Source: Thermoanaerobacterales bacterium UBA4877 (lineage in GTDB: Bacteria > Bacillota > Thermoanaerobacteria > Thermoanaerobacterales > UBA4877). From it: 12,913 nucleotides of DNA. The notes below the pieces were generated by a model. That model saw only the letters and a program-made list of their open reading frames with translations. It was not told where the DNA came from and did not search any database. The DNA is taken from assembly GCA_002399345.1 (NCBI GenBank), contig DHDL01000021.1:8239-21151 (forward strand). The letters run 5' to 3'. Of the stretch, positions 1 to 5,761 are shown piece by piece (within the stretch, counting starts at the first letter, position 1; every line of letters starts with the position of its first letter). The translations under genes and the position numbers were made by a program.

Positions 1-258
1 ATGGCTGTCGTCAGTATGCCGATCATGGCTCCGCTGGCCGATATACTGCATATTTCCAGACAGGTGGCCGTGCTTGCCTTTCAGTATGGTGACGGACTCT
101 CTAATGTTTTATGGCCGACTGCTTCCACGCCGATTATTTGCGCGGTTGCGGGAATACCCATGCAAAAATGGATTAAATGGTTTATCCCTCTCTTTTTACT
201 TTTGCTCCTGACGGAGGGTATCTTAATTGCGATAAGTATTGCCATTGGGTATGTGTAA
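1..258 (+). CDS. YfcC/DcuC-family carrier, C-terminal fragment
   Basis: Only the last 85 residues are inside the window; the frame is open from base 1, so the first ATG is probably internal and the gene is cut at its 5' end. The fragment has a conserved stretch around residues 7-40 (MPIMAPLADIL, then SRQVAVLAFQYGDG and the N-x-x-WPT-x-ST segment), then a KWIKW turn and a final hydrophobic helix at about residues 60-82. From memory this pattern is typical of the YfcC family in the C4-dicarboxylate anaerobic carrier (DcuC-like) superfamily: inner-membrane proteins thought to move organic acids or amino acids. The substrate cannot be told from this fragment. A strong terminator follows 4 bases after the TAA stop, so this gene ends its transcription unit. 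Family assignment is fairly secure; function is not. Confidence 0.75.
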   Translation: MAVVSMPIMAPLADILHISRQVAVLAFQYGDGLSNVLWPTASTPIICAVAGIPMQKWIKWFIPLFLLLLLTEGILIAISIAIGYV

Positions 259-262
259 GACT

Positions 263-300
263 AAAGTCCCTGAGATTTAATTTTCAGGGACTTTTTATTT
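263..300 (+). terminator. Rho-independent terminator after the carrier gene
   Basis: A perfect 11-bp inverted repeat (AAAGTCCCTGA at 263-273 pairing with 284-294) encloses a 10-base AT-rich loop and runs directly into a T-rich tract. It separates the carrier gene from the Crp/Fnr-type gene, whose promoter begins about 40 bases further on. Confidence 0.9.
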
Positions 301-334
301 TTGTCTTCAATTCTGGGTATGCTCCCTGCAGATA

Positions 335-343
335 TGATATAAT
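335..343 (+). promoter_or_regulatory. Extended -10 promoter for the first Crp/Fnr-type gene
   Basis: TGATATAAT at 335-343 is a perfect -10 box (TATAAT, 338-343) with the upstream TG of an extended -10 element. No convincing -35 hexamer lies 16-18 bases upstream (the region reads about TGGGTATG), as is common with extended -10 promoters. If it is used, transcription would start near base 350. That would leave a leader of only about 13 bases, with the ribosome binding site AGAGGAG (348-354) almost at the 5' end. This is inferred from sequence only. Confidence 0.6.
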
Positions 344-362
344 GGTCAGAGGAGTGAACTCT

Positions 363-1040
363 ATGTTTGATTTAGATACCAAGGAATATTTCAGAGATGT
401 TTTCAAAACGACGGGATGGGACAAGGTGTACAAAAAGGGCGAGACTATTAACATGGAGGATAACCCGGGAGACTACATATATTTTATAATCCGGGGCAAG
501 GTTGTGTATATAATGCATGACGACGCGGGCACAGACAGGATAGTCCTGCTCTTGGATGACGGAGACATTTTTGGCGAGGTGGAGATGTTCGCGGATGAGC
601 AAAACCGGGTGACAAGTGAGACACTGGAGTATTCGGTATTAAAGATGATACCCAAGGGCGATTTTTTGCATCTTTTAAAAGAGAATAACGATCTTAGCAT
701 TGCAGTGGTTAAGTCGCTGGCAAATAAGCTTGGACGTCTGGTGCAGAATCTTGAAACCCTGAGCTTTGATAATGCTTACAGGCGGGTAGCGGCAAGCCTG
801 CTGATGATATATGACAGGTATGGTAAGAGACAGGGAAATGGTTATACCGGGCCAGGCCTTAGACTGAGCATGGAGGATATATGCAGGATGGCGGGTGTCG
901 GCCAGGCGGGCGCTTCAGAGGTTTTAAACGAGTTTGCCGGTCTGGGCGTATTGCAAGGCAGCGATGGGTTCTATACGATAGAGAGGCCGGAGATTTTAAG
1001 GCAGTGGGCTAAGCCGGCTGCCGGAAAGCGTATCTTGTGA
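363..1040 (+). CDS. Crp/Fnr-type transcriptional regulator (first copy)
   Basis: A 225-residue protein with the standard two-part layout: a cyclic-nucleotide-binding-type beta barrel (about 12-108), a long dimerisation helix (about 111-136) and a C-terminal winged helix-turn-helix (about 165-215). The ATG at 363 is chosen because AGAGGAG lies 8 bases upstream; the frame is open further 5' but that stretch covers the terminator and promoter. The phosphate-binding cassette keeps Gly71-Glu72 and Arg82, the positions that hold cyclic nucleotide phosphate in CRP-type proteins, although the residue after the Arg is Val. The recognition helix (GVGQAGASEVL, about 177-187) lacks the usual T-R-E-T-x-S-R pattern, so its DNA site probably differs from Crp/Fnr sites. 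There is only one cysteine (Cys173), so an Fnr-type iron-sulfur cluster is unlikely. The ligand is unknown. Its 3' end overlaps the convergent yyaC-like gene by 45 bases. Confidence 0.9.
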   Translation: MFDLDTKEYFRDVFKTTGWDKVYKKGETINMEDNPGDYIYFIIRGKVVYIMHDDAGTDRIVLLLDDGDIFGEVEMFADEQNRVTSETLEYSVLKMIPKGDFLHLLKENNDLSIAVVKSLANKLGRLVQNLETLSFDNAYRRVAASLLMIYDRYGKRQGNGYTGPGLRLSMEDICRMAGVGQAGASEVLNEFAGLGVLQGSDGFYTIERPEILRQWAKPAAGKRIL

Positions 1041-1583
1041 GGATTCATGTGTCATTGACAGGAAGGCGAGCCATATGGCAGAACTGATGATTGCCGCCAT
1101 GTTCATGACTACGGACAGCCGTGTGTTTTGAAGTACGGAAAACTCCATGAATCCGGAGATATTGACTACTCCTGTGATCCTTACGTCACCGACGGGATCG
1201 AGCTTTTTACTTACTCCCGCTCCGGGTTTTAACGGGCCGCGTTCCACAATAATCCTTCCTATCTTATCTAAAGAGCCTAAGGATGCGTCTATAGCTACGA
1301 TATAGGGGTCTTTTACGGTACTTAATATCATTTTGGTTTTTTGTTTTAAATTTTGAGCGTGAACAGGCTCATCCAGCGTCCCATAAATGCTGCATTCCTT
1401 ACCGATACGCGGTAAACGGTTTAGCTGGTGCCCGACCAGCGGCCCCAGACTGTCACCGGTGGAGCGGTCCGAGCCAATACACAGGAAAACAAGGCTGTGT
1501 ATATCCTTACCGTATATATAGCGGCAGAGAGATTTTTTTATGAGCAGTTTAGCAGTTTTATCCTTATAGTTTACCGTGTCCAT
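996..1583 (-). CDS. yyaC: YyaC-like sporulation protein (DUF1256)
   Basis: A 195-residue protein on the minus strand. The diagnostic motif CIGSDRSTGDSLGPLVG at about 35-51, followed by YGTLDEPVHAQNL (about 68-80) and an AIDASLG segment, matches the DUF1256/YyaC family. That family is distantly related to the spore germination protease GPR and is restricted to endospore formers. In Bacillus subtilis yyaC sits near the chromosome origin, as the rest of this window also suggests. The ATG at 1583 is chosen over one 12 codons upstream because a perfect AAAGGAGG (1598-1591) lies 7 bases before it. The gene is divergent from the beta-propeller gene and its last 45 bases overlap the Crp/Fnr-type gene tail to tail. 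The biochemical role of the family is not firmly known; a peptidase-like role in spore formation is inference. Confidence 0.9.
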   Translation of the reverse strand: MDTVNYKDKTAKLLIKKSLCRYIYGKDIHSLVFLCIGSDRSTGDSLGPLVGHQLNRLPRIGKECSIYGTLDEPVHAQNLKQKTKMILSTVKDPYIVAIDASLGSLDKIGRIIVERGPLKPGAGVSKKLDPVGDVRITGVVNISGFMEFSVLQNTRLSVVMNMAAIISSAIWLAFLSMTHESSQDTLSGSRLSPLP

Positions 1584-1647
1584 ATACCATCCTCCTTTAG
1601 ATAATTTTTGCAGAAACATGATTTTATATACATTGGGGAGAAATGTT

Positions 1648-2682
1648 ATGAAGAAGTTTTTTTTGCTGCTTATAGTAATAGTAGGGGGTTATTGTTTGTA
1701 CTCCGGCTTTACGGGTGCCAATATACAGGCGATGAACCTTTCTTCTGAGATTACTTATGATATATATACTAATTTTATTCCGGATACGGATGGCTTCTGG
1801 GGATTCAGGAGCGGAAAGGTTATGCATTATGATAAGGATGGGAAATGTGATCACAGTATCAGTGTGAATGCCGATGAGCCGGTGATTGCCTCGGGTGATA
1901 TCCTGACGGTGTATGACGGCAAGGGTGGGGATGTTCTCAACGGATATGACAGGCACGGCAAGGAGCTTTGGTCGTACAATGCAGGGGGAAATATAGAGGA
2001 CGTTAAGATTAAGCAGGGTGATAATGTATTTATGGTTTATCTTAAGGATAATGTGAATCATATGGCGGAACTGAATGAGAGAGGCGCCAAGCTGAATGAT
2101 TGGGTTGCATCCGATGATTATATAATGGATTATGATTTTGAGGGTGATATGGTTTATGTGGCATCAGCCAACACCTCGAAGAAGCTGGGCGGAAGGATTA
2201 CTGCCTATGACAGGGAGGGCAGCCTTAAATGGGCGCAAGAGCTGGATGGGTGTGTTCCGCTCATGGTAAAGGCGACGGATGAAGGCATTTCGGCTATACT
2301 TAACAAGAAGCTGCTTTCTTTATCGGATAATGGCAAGAAGGTCTTCGAGAAGGATATGGACTCTGACTGCGGATGCATTGATGATGACGGGAATATATTT
2401 GTATGCGCGGGGGGAAGGTTGTACGGCCAGGCCGCCGGCGGGCGCTCGCTCTTTAAGATGAACCTGTCCGGCGCTCACAGTGTATATCCCGCACACAAAG
2501 GAGTGCTGGTTTTAGGTGACAGGACGGTGAGGCTGTTCAGCCCCGGCGGCAAGGTGATAGCTTCCTATGACGATATGAGGGACATAGACTATCTGGTGCC
2601 GCTGAAGAACAAGGACAGGGTGCTGGCCGTAGGAAGGTCGGGGGCGGACTTGATTACGCTTACGCAGGGGGAAGGAAAATGA
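1648..2682 (+). CDS. Membrane-anchored PQQ/WD-like beta-propeller protein
   Basis: A 344-residue protein that starts with a hydrophobic segment (KKFFLLLIVIVGGYCLY, residues 2-18), either an uncleaved anchor or a signal peptide. Cys16 does not sit in a good lipobox. The rest consists of degenerate repeats of about 40-50 residues, each with a Y-D-x-x-G-x-x-x-W type turn: YDRHGKELWSY (100-110), YDREGSLKWAQEL (187-199), LSDNGKKVFEKD (225-236) and FSPGGKVIASYD (317-328). This is the look of a PQQ-like or WD40-like beta propeller lying outside the membrane. No catalytic residues are recognisable; such domains usually act as protein-binding platforms. The ATG at 1648 follows GGGGAG by 7 bases. It overlaps the CvpA-family gene by ATGA, so the two are probably translated together and may work together. 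Fold class is likely; function unknown. Confidence 0.75.
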   Translation: MKKFFLLLIVIVGGYCLYSGFTGANIQAMNLSSEITYDIYTNFIPDTDGFWGFRSGKVMHYDKDGKCDHSISVNADEPVIASGDILTVYDGKGGDVLNGYDRHGKELWSYNAGGNIEDVKIKQGDNVFMVYLKDNVNHMAELNERGAKLNDWVASDDYIMDYDFEGDMVYVASANTSKKLGGRITAYDREGSLKWAQELDGCVPLMVKATDEGISAILNKKLLSLSDNGKKVFEKDMDSDCGCIDDDGNIFVCAGGRLYGQAAGGRSLFKMNLSGAHSVYPAHKGVLVLGDRTVRLFSPGGKVIASYDDMRDIDYLVPLKNKDRVLAVGRSGADLITLTQGEGK

Positions 2683-3245
2683 ATGCAGTTGACTTGATAA
2701 TACTGGCTATGATTATTTTACCGGCCATCCTGGGGCTTTTCAAGGGTTTTGTGCTGACTGTGGCCGGCCCGGTGGCTGCCCTGGTAAATTGGTATGGGGC
2801 CTTGAGGCTATGCCCGTATACGGTGAAATGGCTCTATACATTGACTCCGCTGGTAAAGTCGGTGGGCAATATGGCATCAAAATCTCGTAACCCCGGCATA
2901 GCGGCGCATGCGATACTTGTCATCACTGGGTTTGTGCTTTGCTTTTTGTTGATTAAAATCATAATAAAGATTATAATTTCTTTAGTGAATAGTGTGGCCA
3001 AGCTGCCTGGGCTTAATGTTATAAACAGCGTGGGAGGGCTTGTAGCCGGTCTGGCGGAGGGACTCATAATTGTGTGCTTTATTTTCCTTATACTGAGTCT
3101 TGCTAAGGATGCGCTGCCTGCGGCATTTATGACGGCGATTAATGGGTCCAAGCTGGGAAGCTGGTTTTTGACAGACAATCCATTGGCCGGTATTTTGCCG
3201 GCTAAAATAAATAAATTATATAAATGGAAGGGGAAGATACTATGA
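2679..3245 (+). CDS. CvpA-family integral membrane protein
   Basis: A 188-residue protein with about four membrane segments (roughly 4-21, 23-42, 76-101 and 115-142). The opening N-A-V-D-L-I-I-L-A, the early G-L-F-K-G-F and the later GLNVINSVGGLVAGLAEGL stretch (111-129) fit the CvpA family. Members are small inner-membrane proteins linked to colicin V production in E. coli and to envelope stress in other bacteria; their molecular function is unclear. The start overlaps the stop of the propeller gene (ATGA, 2679-2682), and the stop overlaps the start of yedF (ATGA, 3242-3245). This places it in the middle of a translationally coupled trio. A role as membrane partner of the upstream beta-propeller protein is inference from this coupling. 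Confidence 0.85.
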   Translation: MNAVDLIILAMIILPAILGLFKGFVLTVAGPVAALVNWYGALRLCPYTVKWLYTLTPLVKSVGNMASKSRNPGIAAHAILVITGFVLCFLLIKIIIKIIISLVNSVAKLPGLNVINSVGGLVAGLAEGLIIVCFIFLILSLAKDALPAAFMTAINGSKLGSWFLTDNPLAGILPAKINKLYKWKGKIL

Positions 3246-3847
3246 ATAAGGAACTAGACGCAAGAGGCCTGGCCTGCCCTAAGCCTGTGGTTATGGCTAA
3301 AAAGGCTTTGGACGGCATAGAAGAAGGAAGCATAACCATATCGGTAGATAACGAGACAGCCGTAGAGAATCTATCCAGATTGGCAGAGTCTGTGGGATCA
3401 AAGCCCCAGATCAAAAAAGACGGTAAAGTATCCTATATCACCATAGAAAAGAAGAAGGGAAATCAGGCCTGCCAAGCAGAGACAGCCTTTACATCGGATA
3501 CACCGCAAGGAAAGGGTCTGCTCATAATGATTTCATCCGATATGCTGGGTACGGGTGATGAAGAGCTGGGCACACTTCTCATGAAAAACTATATCTACTC
3601 CCTGACCCAGGCCGATATAAAGCCGGCAACTTTGATATTTGTTAATAAAGGCGTATCCTTGGCGATATCCGGTTCACAGTCGCTGGATGATCTGAAGAAA
3701 CTGGAGAAGAGCGGTACGGAAATATTTGCCTGCGGTACCTGCCTTGATTTTTACGGCGTGAAGGACAAGCTGGCGATCGGCAAGGTGACCAACATGTATG
3801 ATATTGTCGAGAAGATGAACTCAGCCGCCAATACCATCAAGATTTGA
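3242..3847 (+). CDS. yedF: YedF, sulfurtransferase-like selenium metabolism protein
   Basis: A 201-residue two-domain protein. Residues 1-70 form a TusA/SirA-like domain with the signature LDARGLACPKPV (5-16), where Cys12 of the CPxP motif is the expected sulfur or selenium carrier. Residues 90-201 form a DsrE-like domain ending in a redox-like FACGTCLDFYG segment (162-172, Cys164 and Cys167). This layout and length match the YedF family, which is often found beside selenophosphate synthetase and cysteine desulfurase genes and is proposed to handle reactive selenium or sulfur. The ATG at 3242 is preceded by GGAAGGGG and overlaps the cvpA-like stop. The DUF3343 gene follows after 10 bases. No selD or cysteine desulfurase gene lies in the window, so the selenium role rests on family and neighbour knowledge. 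Confidence 0.88.
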   Translation: MNKELDARGLACPKPVVMAKKALDGIEEGSITISVDNETAVENLSRLAESVGSKPQIKKDGKVSYITIEKKKGNQACQAETAFTSDTPQGKGLLIMISSDMLGTGDEELGTLLMKNYIYSLTQADIKPATLIFVNKGVSLAISGSQSLDDLKKLEKSGTEIFACGTCLDFYGVKDKLAIGKVTNMYDIVEKMNSAANTIKI

Positions 3848-3857
3848 GGGATGACGA

Positions 3858-4076
3858 GTGTATTTAGTTGCTTTTAAATCTACTCAGCAGGGCCTGCTGG
3901 CAGAGAAGAGGCTTAAGAAGATCAAGAGGGAATATAAGATAATACCTACGCCCAGGGATGTGGATACATCCTGCAGCGTGTCAATACTGACCGATGACAA
4001 AGATATGTCATGGATAGGTGGTGCTGAGGCCAAGATATATTTAAAAAATGAGGCGGGAAAGTGGGAAGAAAGATGA
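3858..4076 (+). CDS. DUF3343 protein, putative Se/S carrier
   Basis: A 72-residue cytoplasmic protein starting at GTG, with GAGGG 7 bases upstream right at the yedF stop. The pattern F-x-S-T-x-x-x-L-L-A-E-K-x-L near the N-terminus, then I-I-P-T-P-R (28-33) and a conserved Cys39 in TSCSV, is typical of DUF3343. That small family commonly lies next to yedF, selD or cysteine desulfurase genes and has been described as a putative selenium or sulfur carrier. The single cysteine is the obvious carrier residue. Its place directly after yedF supports a shared job, for instance accepting or passing persulfide or selenide; this is inference from context. Confidence 0.82.
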   Translation: MYLVAFKSTQQGLLAEKRLKKIKREYKIIPTPRDVDTSCSVSILTDDKDMSWIGGAEAKIYLKNEAGKWEER

Positions 4077-4095
4077 TAGATTAAGGAGTGAGTTT

Positions 4096-4302
4096 ATGCC
4101 TGAGGTATATAATGTAGGAGATATAGTTAAGATGAAGAAACCGCATCCCTGCGGCTCGGATGAGTGGGAGGTCATAAGGGTGGGCATGGACTTTCGCATT
4201 GTATGCAGAGGGTGCGGACACTCGGTGATGATACCGAGGAAAAAGTTTGAAAAAAGTGTTAAAAAAGTGGTAAAAAGAGCAGTTGAATCCGATAATGAGT
4301 AA
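4096..4302 (+). CDS. DUF951 small conserved protein
   Basis: A 68-residue protein. The stretch VGDIVKMKKPHPCGSDEWEV (7-26) followed by VCRGCGHSVMIPR (36-48) is characteristic of the DUF951 family, a small Firmicutes protein commonly encoded just upstream of ribosomal or DNA-maintenance genes, as here. Cys19, Cys37, Cys40 and His42 could form a zinc site; that is inference. The C-terminal tail is basic (KSVKKVVKRAV), so nucleic acid contact is possible. The ATG at 4096 is chosen because AAGGAG lies just upstream; the open frame extends back into the DUF3343 gene but has no better start. The -35 box of the rpsF promoter lies inside its last codons. Function is not known. Confidence 0.85.
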   Translation: MPEVYNVGDIVKMKKPHPCGSDEWEVIRVGMDFRIVCRGCGHSVMIPRKKFEKSVKKVVKRAVESDNE

Positions 4303-4311
4303 TGCTATAAT
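4283..4311 (+). promoter_or_regulatory. Sigma-A-type promoter for rpsF-ssb-rpsR
   Basis: TTGAAT at 4283-4288 and TATAAT at 4306-4311 are separated by exactly 17 bases, and a TG at 4303-4304 adds an extended -10 element. The -35 box and part of the spacer lie within the end of the DUF951 gene. Transcription would start near 4318, giving a leader of about 54 bases that contains the S6:S18-type structure. Confidence 0.8.
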
Positions 4312-4323
4312 ACAACGTAGGCG

Positions 4324-4362
4324 TCCTTGCTCCGGAAGTACCGGGGCCATAGTCCGTGAGGA
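4324..4362 (+). promoter_or_regulatory. Putative S6:S18 complex binding motif in the rpsF leader
   Basis: The rpsF leader can fold into an outer stem (TCCTT 4324-4328 with GAGGA 4358-4362) closed by an inner hairpin (4329-4335 with 4341-4347, loop AAGTA). A 3'-side bulge (4348-4357) contains a CCG triplet at 4354-4356. A CCG-bearing bulge between a stem and a hairpin is the known form of the S6:S18 autoregulatory motif, which mimics the 16S rRNA site of these proteins. The outer stem covers the start of the rpsF ribosome binding site (AGGAGG, 4359-4364), so binding of S6:S18 would block translation. The pairing was worked out by hand. Confidence 0.7.
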
Positions 4363-4371
4363 GGTGAGGTA

Positions 4372-4674
4372 ATGAAAGCTTACGAAGCTTTATATGTCTT
4401 GGATACCAACATTGATGATGAAAAAAGGCAGAAAATGATTGAAAGGTTCAAAGGCATAGTGGAAAGTGAGGACAGACCAGTCAACATTGATGAATGGGGA
4501 AGGAGAAGGCTGGCTTATCCGATAAACAAGAAAAACGAGGGTTATTATGTACTTATGAATTTCAGCACTGACAATAATGAACAAGATGAGCTGGAGAGAG
4601 TATTTAAAATAACCGACGGTGTAATGAGGTATATAATAGTAAATAAAATAAATAAGGAAAGTAAAGACAAATAG
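4372..4674 (+). CDS. rpsF: 30S ribosomal protein S6
   Basis: A 100-residue protein with the S6 pattern: [11 protein letters not shown] at the start, D-E-W-G-x-R-x-L-A-Y-P-I-x-K at about 41-54, Y-Y-V-L-M-N-F at 59-65, and a C-terminal [10 protein letters not shown] segment. S6 binds S18 and helps assemble the platform of the small ribosomal subunit. The start is set by AGGAGGTGAGG directly upstream. Together with ssb and rpsR it forms the classic three-gene operon, expressed from the promoter at 4283-4311 and probably controlled by the leader structure just before it. Length is normal for the family, apart from a short charged tail. Confidence 0.97.
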   Translation: MKAYEALYVLDTNIDDEKRQKMIERFKGIVESEDRPVNIDEWGRRRLAYPINKKNEGYYVLMNFSTDNNEQDELERVFKITDGVMRYIIVNKINKESKDK

Positions 4675-4690
4675 TAGGGTGGTGTACTGT

Positions 4691-5137
4691 TTGAATAAAG
4701 CAATTTTGATTGGAAGGTTAACAAAGGATCCGGAACTCAGATTTACAGCAGGCAACGGTGTACCCGTCGCCACTTTTACATTGGCTGTTGACAGGAATTT
4801 TACGAACCAGCAAGGAGAAAGGGAGGCTGACTTTATACCTATAGTGGTATGGAGGAAGCTGGCAGAGATATGTGCCAGTAACATCATCAAGGGCCAGCAG
4901 GTCGCTGTGTCTGGACGCATACAAACCAGAAGCTGGGAAGGAAATGACGGCAAGAGAAGATGGACCACAGAGATTGTGGCTGATGAGGTTAAATTCCTGA
5001 GCAAGCCTTCATCGTCGACTTCCGCAGGGACGCCATATGCGGGTGGCAATAATGCCAAAAAACAAAATAATAATGATGATGAAGCGCATTACGAGGGGTT
5101 TACTCCCATTGATGACGATGATGACCTTCCATTCTGA
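4691..5137 (+). CDS. ssb: Single-stranded DNA-binding protein
   Basis: A 148-residue protein with an N-terminal OB fold (about 1-105; opening [18 protein letters not shown], then [12 protein letters not shown] and [10 protein letters not shown]). A low-complexity Asn/Ser-rich linker follows, and the protein ends in the acidic tip DDDDDLPF that recruits replication and repair proteins. It coats single-stranded DNA at the fork. The start is called at the TTG at 4691, because GGGTGGTG lies 6 bases upstream and homologues begin M-N-K-x-I-L-I-G. GTG codons at 4679 and 4682 are in frame but would add unusual residues and lie within the ribosome binding site. The place between rpsF and rpsR is the canonical one. 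Confidence 0.97.
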   Translation: MNKAILIGRLTKDPELRFTAGNGVPVATFTLAVDRNFTNQQGEREADFIPIVVWRKLAEICASNIIKGQQVAVSGRIQTRSWEGNDGKRRWTTEIVADEVKFLSKPSSSTSAGTPYAGGNNAKKQNNNDDEAHYEGFTPIDDDDDLPF

Positions 5138-5153
5138 CAAAGGAGGGATATAA

Positions 5154-5405
5154 ATGGCGAACAATGGTAATCAAAACAACAGGCGGAGAAACCGCAGATC
5201 ACGGAAAAAGGTTTGTGTCTTTTGCCAGGACAAGGTTAAAGAGATAGATTACAAGGACATAAATAAGCTGAGAAAGTATATTACCGAGAGAGGCAAGATA
5301 CTTCCCAGAAGGATCACAGGCAACTGTGCCAAACATCAAAGACAGCTCACCGTTGCAATAAAGAGGGCAAGACAGGTGGCTTTGCTGCCTTATACCACAG
5401 ACTAA
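5154..5405 (+). CDS. rpsR: 30S ribosomal protein S18, zinc-binding form
   Basis: An 83-residue, strongly basic protein with the S18 core [26 protein letters not shown] at about 31-56 and a C-terminal [13 protein letters not shown]. It carries CVFC (Cys21, Cys24) and CAKH (Cys58, His61), a complete set of metal ligands, so this is the zinc-type (C+) form rather than the cysteine-free form that I recall in B. subtilis. S18 pairs with S6 in the 30S platform. AAAGGAGGG precedes the ATG. A terminator follows the stop within 10 bases, closing the operon. Confidence 0.97.
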   Translation: MANNGNQNNRRRNRRSRKKVCVFCQDKVKEIDYKDINKLRKYITERGKILPRRITGNCAKHQRQLTVAIKRARQVALLPYTTD

Positions 5406-5410
5406 AAATG

Positions 5411-5431
5411 GAGGGCTTTGCCCTCTTTTTT
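5411..5431 (+). terminator. Terminator after rpsR
   Basis: GAGGGC (5411-5416) pairs with GCCCTC (5420-5425) across a three-base loop, and six Ts follow. The stem is only 6 bp, and the next gene starts about 20 bases later with no clear promoter of its own. It may therefore act as a partial terminator that lets some transcription into the MazG-like to dnaB genes. Confidence 0.85.
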
Positions 5432-5450
5432 AATAAGGGAGGTATTACGA

Positions 5451-5759
5451 TTGTCTGATGATATAGCCAAAAATATTAAGATGATAGAGTTCTACAAGAC
5501 GGAGCTCTTATCCTCCCTATCATTTCTGTACGGTGCAATGTTTAAAGGGAAGAATGCCGATGACATAACCGATGCGCTTACCGATATGGCTATGACCGTA
5601 TATCTTTTAAGCAGAAGATTGGGGATGGATTACGGCGAACTTGATAAACATATGATGAACAAGATACATCTGCAGATAATCGAAGGCCATGAGGCGGAAA
5701 CATGGTATAAAGACTTAAGTACACTTAAAGATTACATATCGGGCCGAGAGGAGGAATAG
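5451..5759 (+). CDS. MazG-like family protein
   Basis: A 102-residue, mostly helical protein. The opening S-D-D-I-A-K-N-I-K-M-I-E-F-Y-K-T-E-L-L and the central Y-L-L-S-R-R-L-G-M segment resemble the small MazG-like family found in Clostridia at this very place, between rpsR and DUF2232. True MazG proteins hydrolyse nucleoside triphosphates through a paired E-x-x-E / E-x-x-D motif; I cannot see that full motif here, so catalytic activity is doubtful. The start is called at the TTG at 5451, with AAGGGAGG 8 bases upstream; codons further 5' lie inside the rpsR terminator. The next gene begins two bases after its TAG, with its ribosome binding site inside the end of this gene. Family call moderate, function unknown. 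Confidence 0.75.
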   Translation: MSDDIAKNIKMIEFYKTELLSSLSFLYGAMFKGKNADDITDALTDMAMTVYLLSRRLGMDYGELDKHMMNKIHLQIIEGHEAETWYKDLSTLKDYISGREEE

Positions 5760-5761
5760 AC

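Noticed and set aside
177..362. N-terminal extension of the first Crp/Fnr-type regulator
   Set aside because: It would run through the end of the carrier gene, a terminator and a promoter. A good ribosome binding site precedes the ATG at 363.
1584..1647. Possible sporulation-sigma promoter for yyaC in the divergent region
   Set aside because: A GTATA and a CAAAAATTA-like pair can be picked out on the minus strand, but the match is too loose to call without comparison to relatives.
4390..5058. 222-codon open frame on the minus strand across rpsF and ssb
   Set aside because: It lies fully opposite two well-identified genes, has no ribosome binding site, and its composition is that of a complementary-strand shadow.
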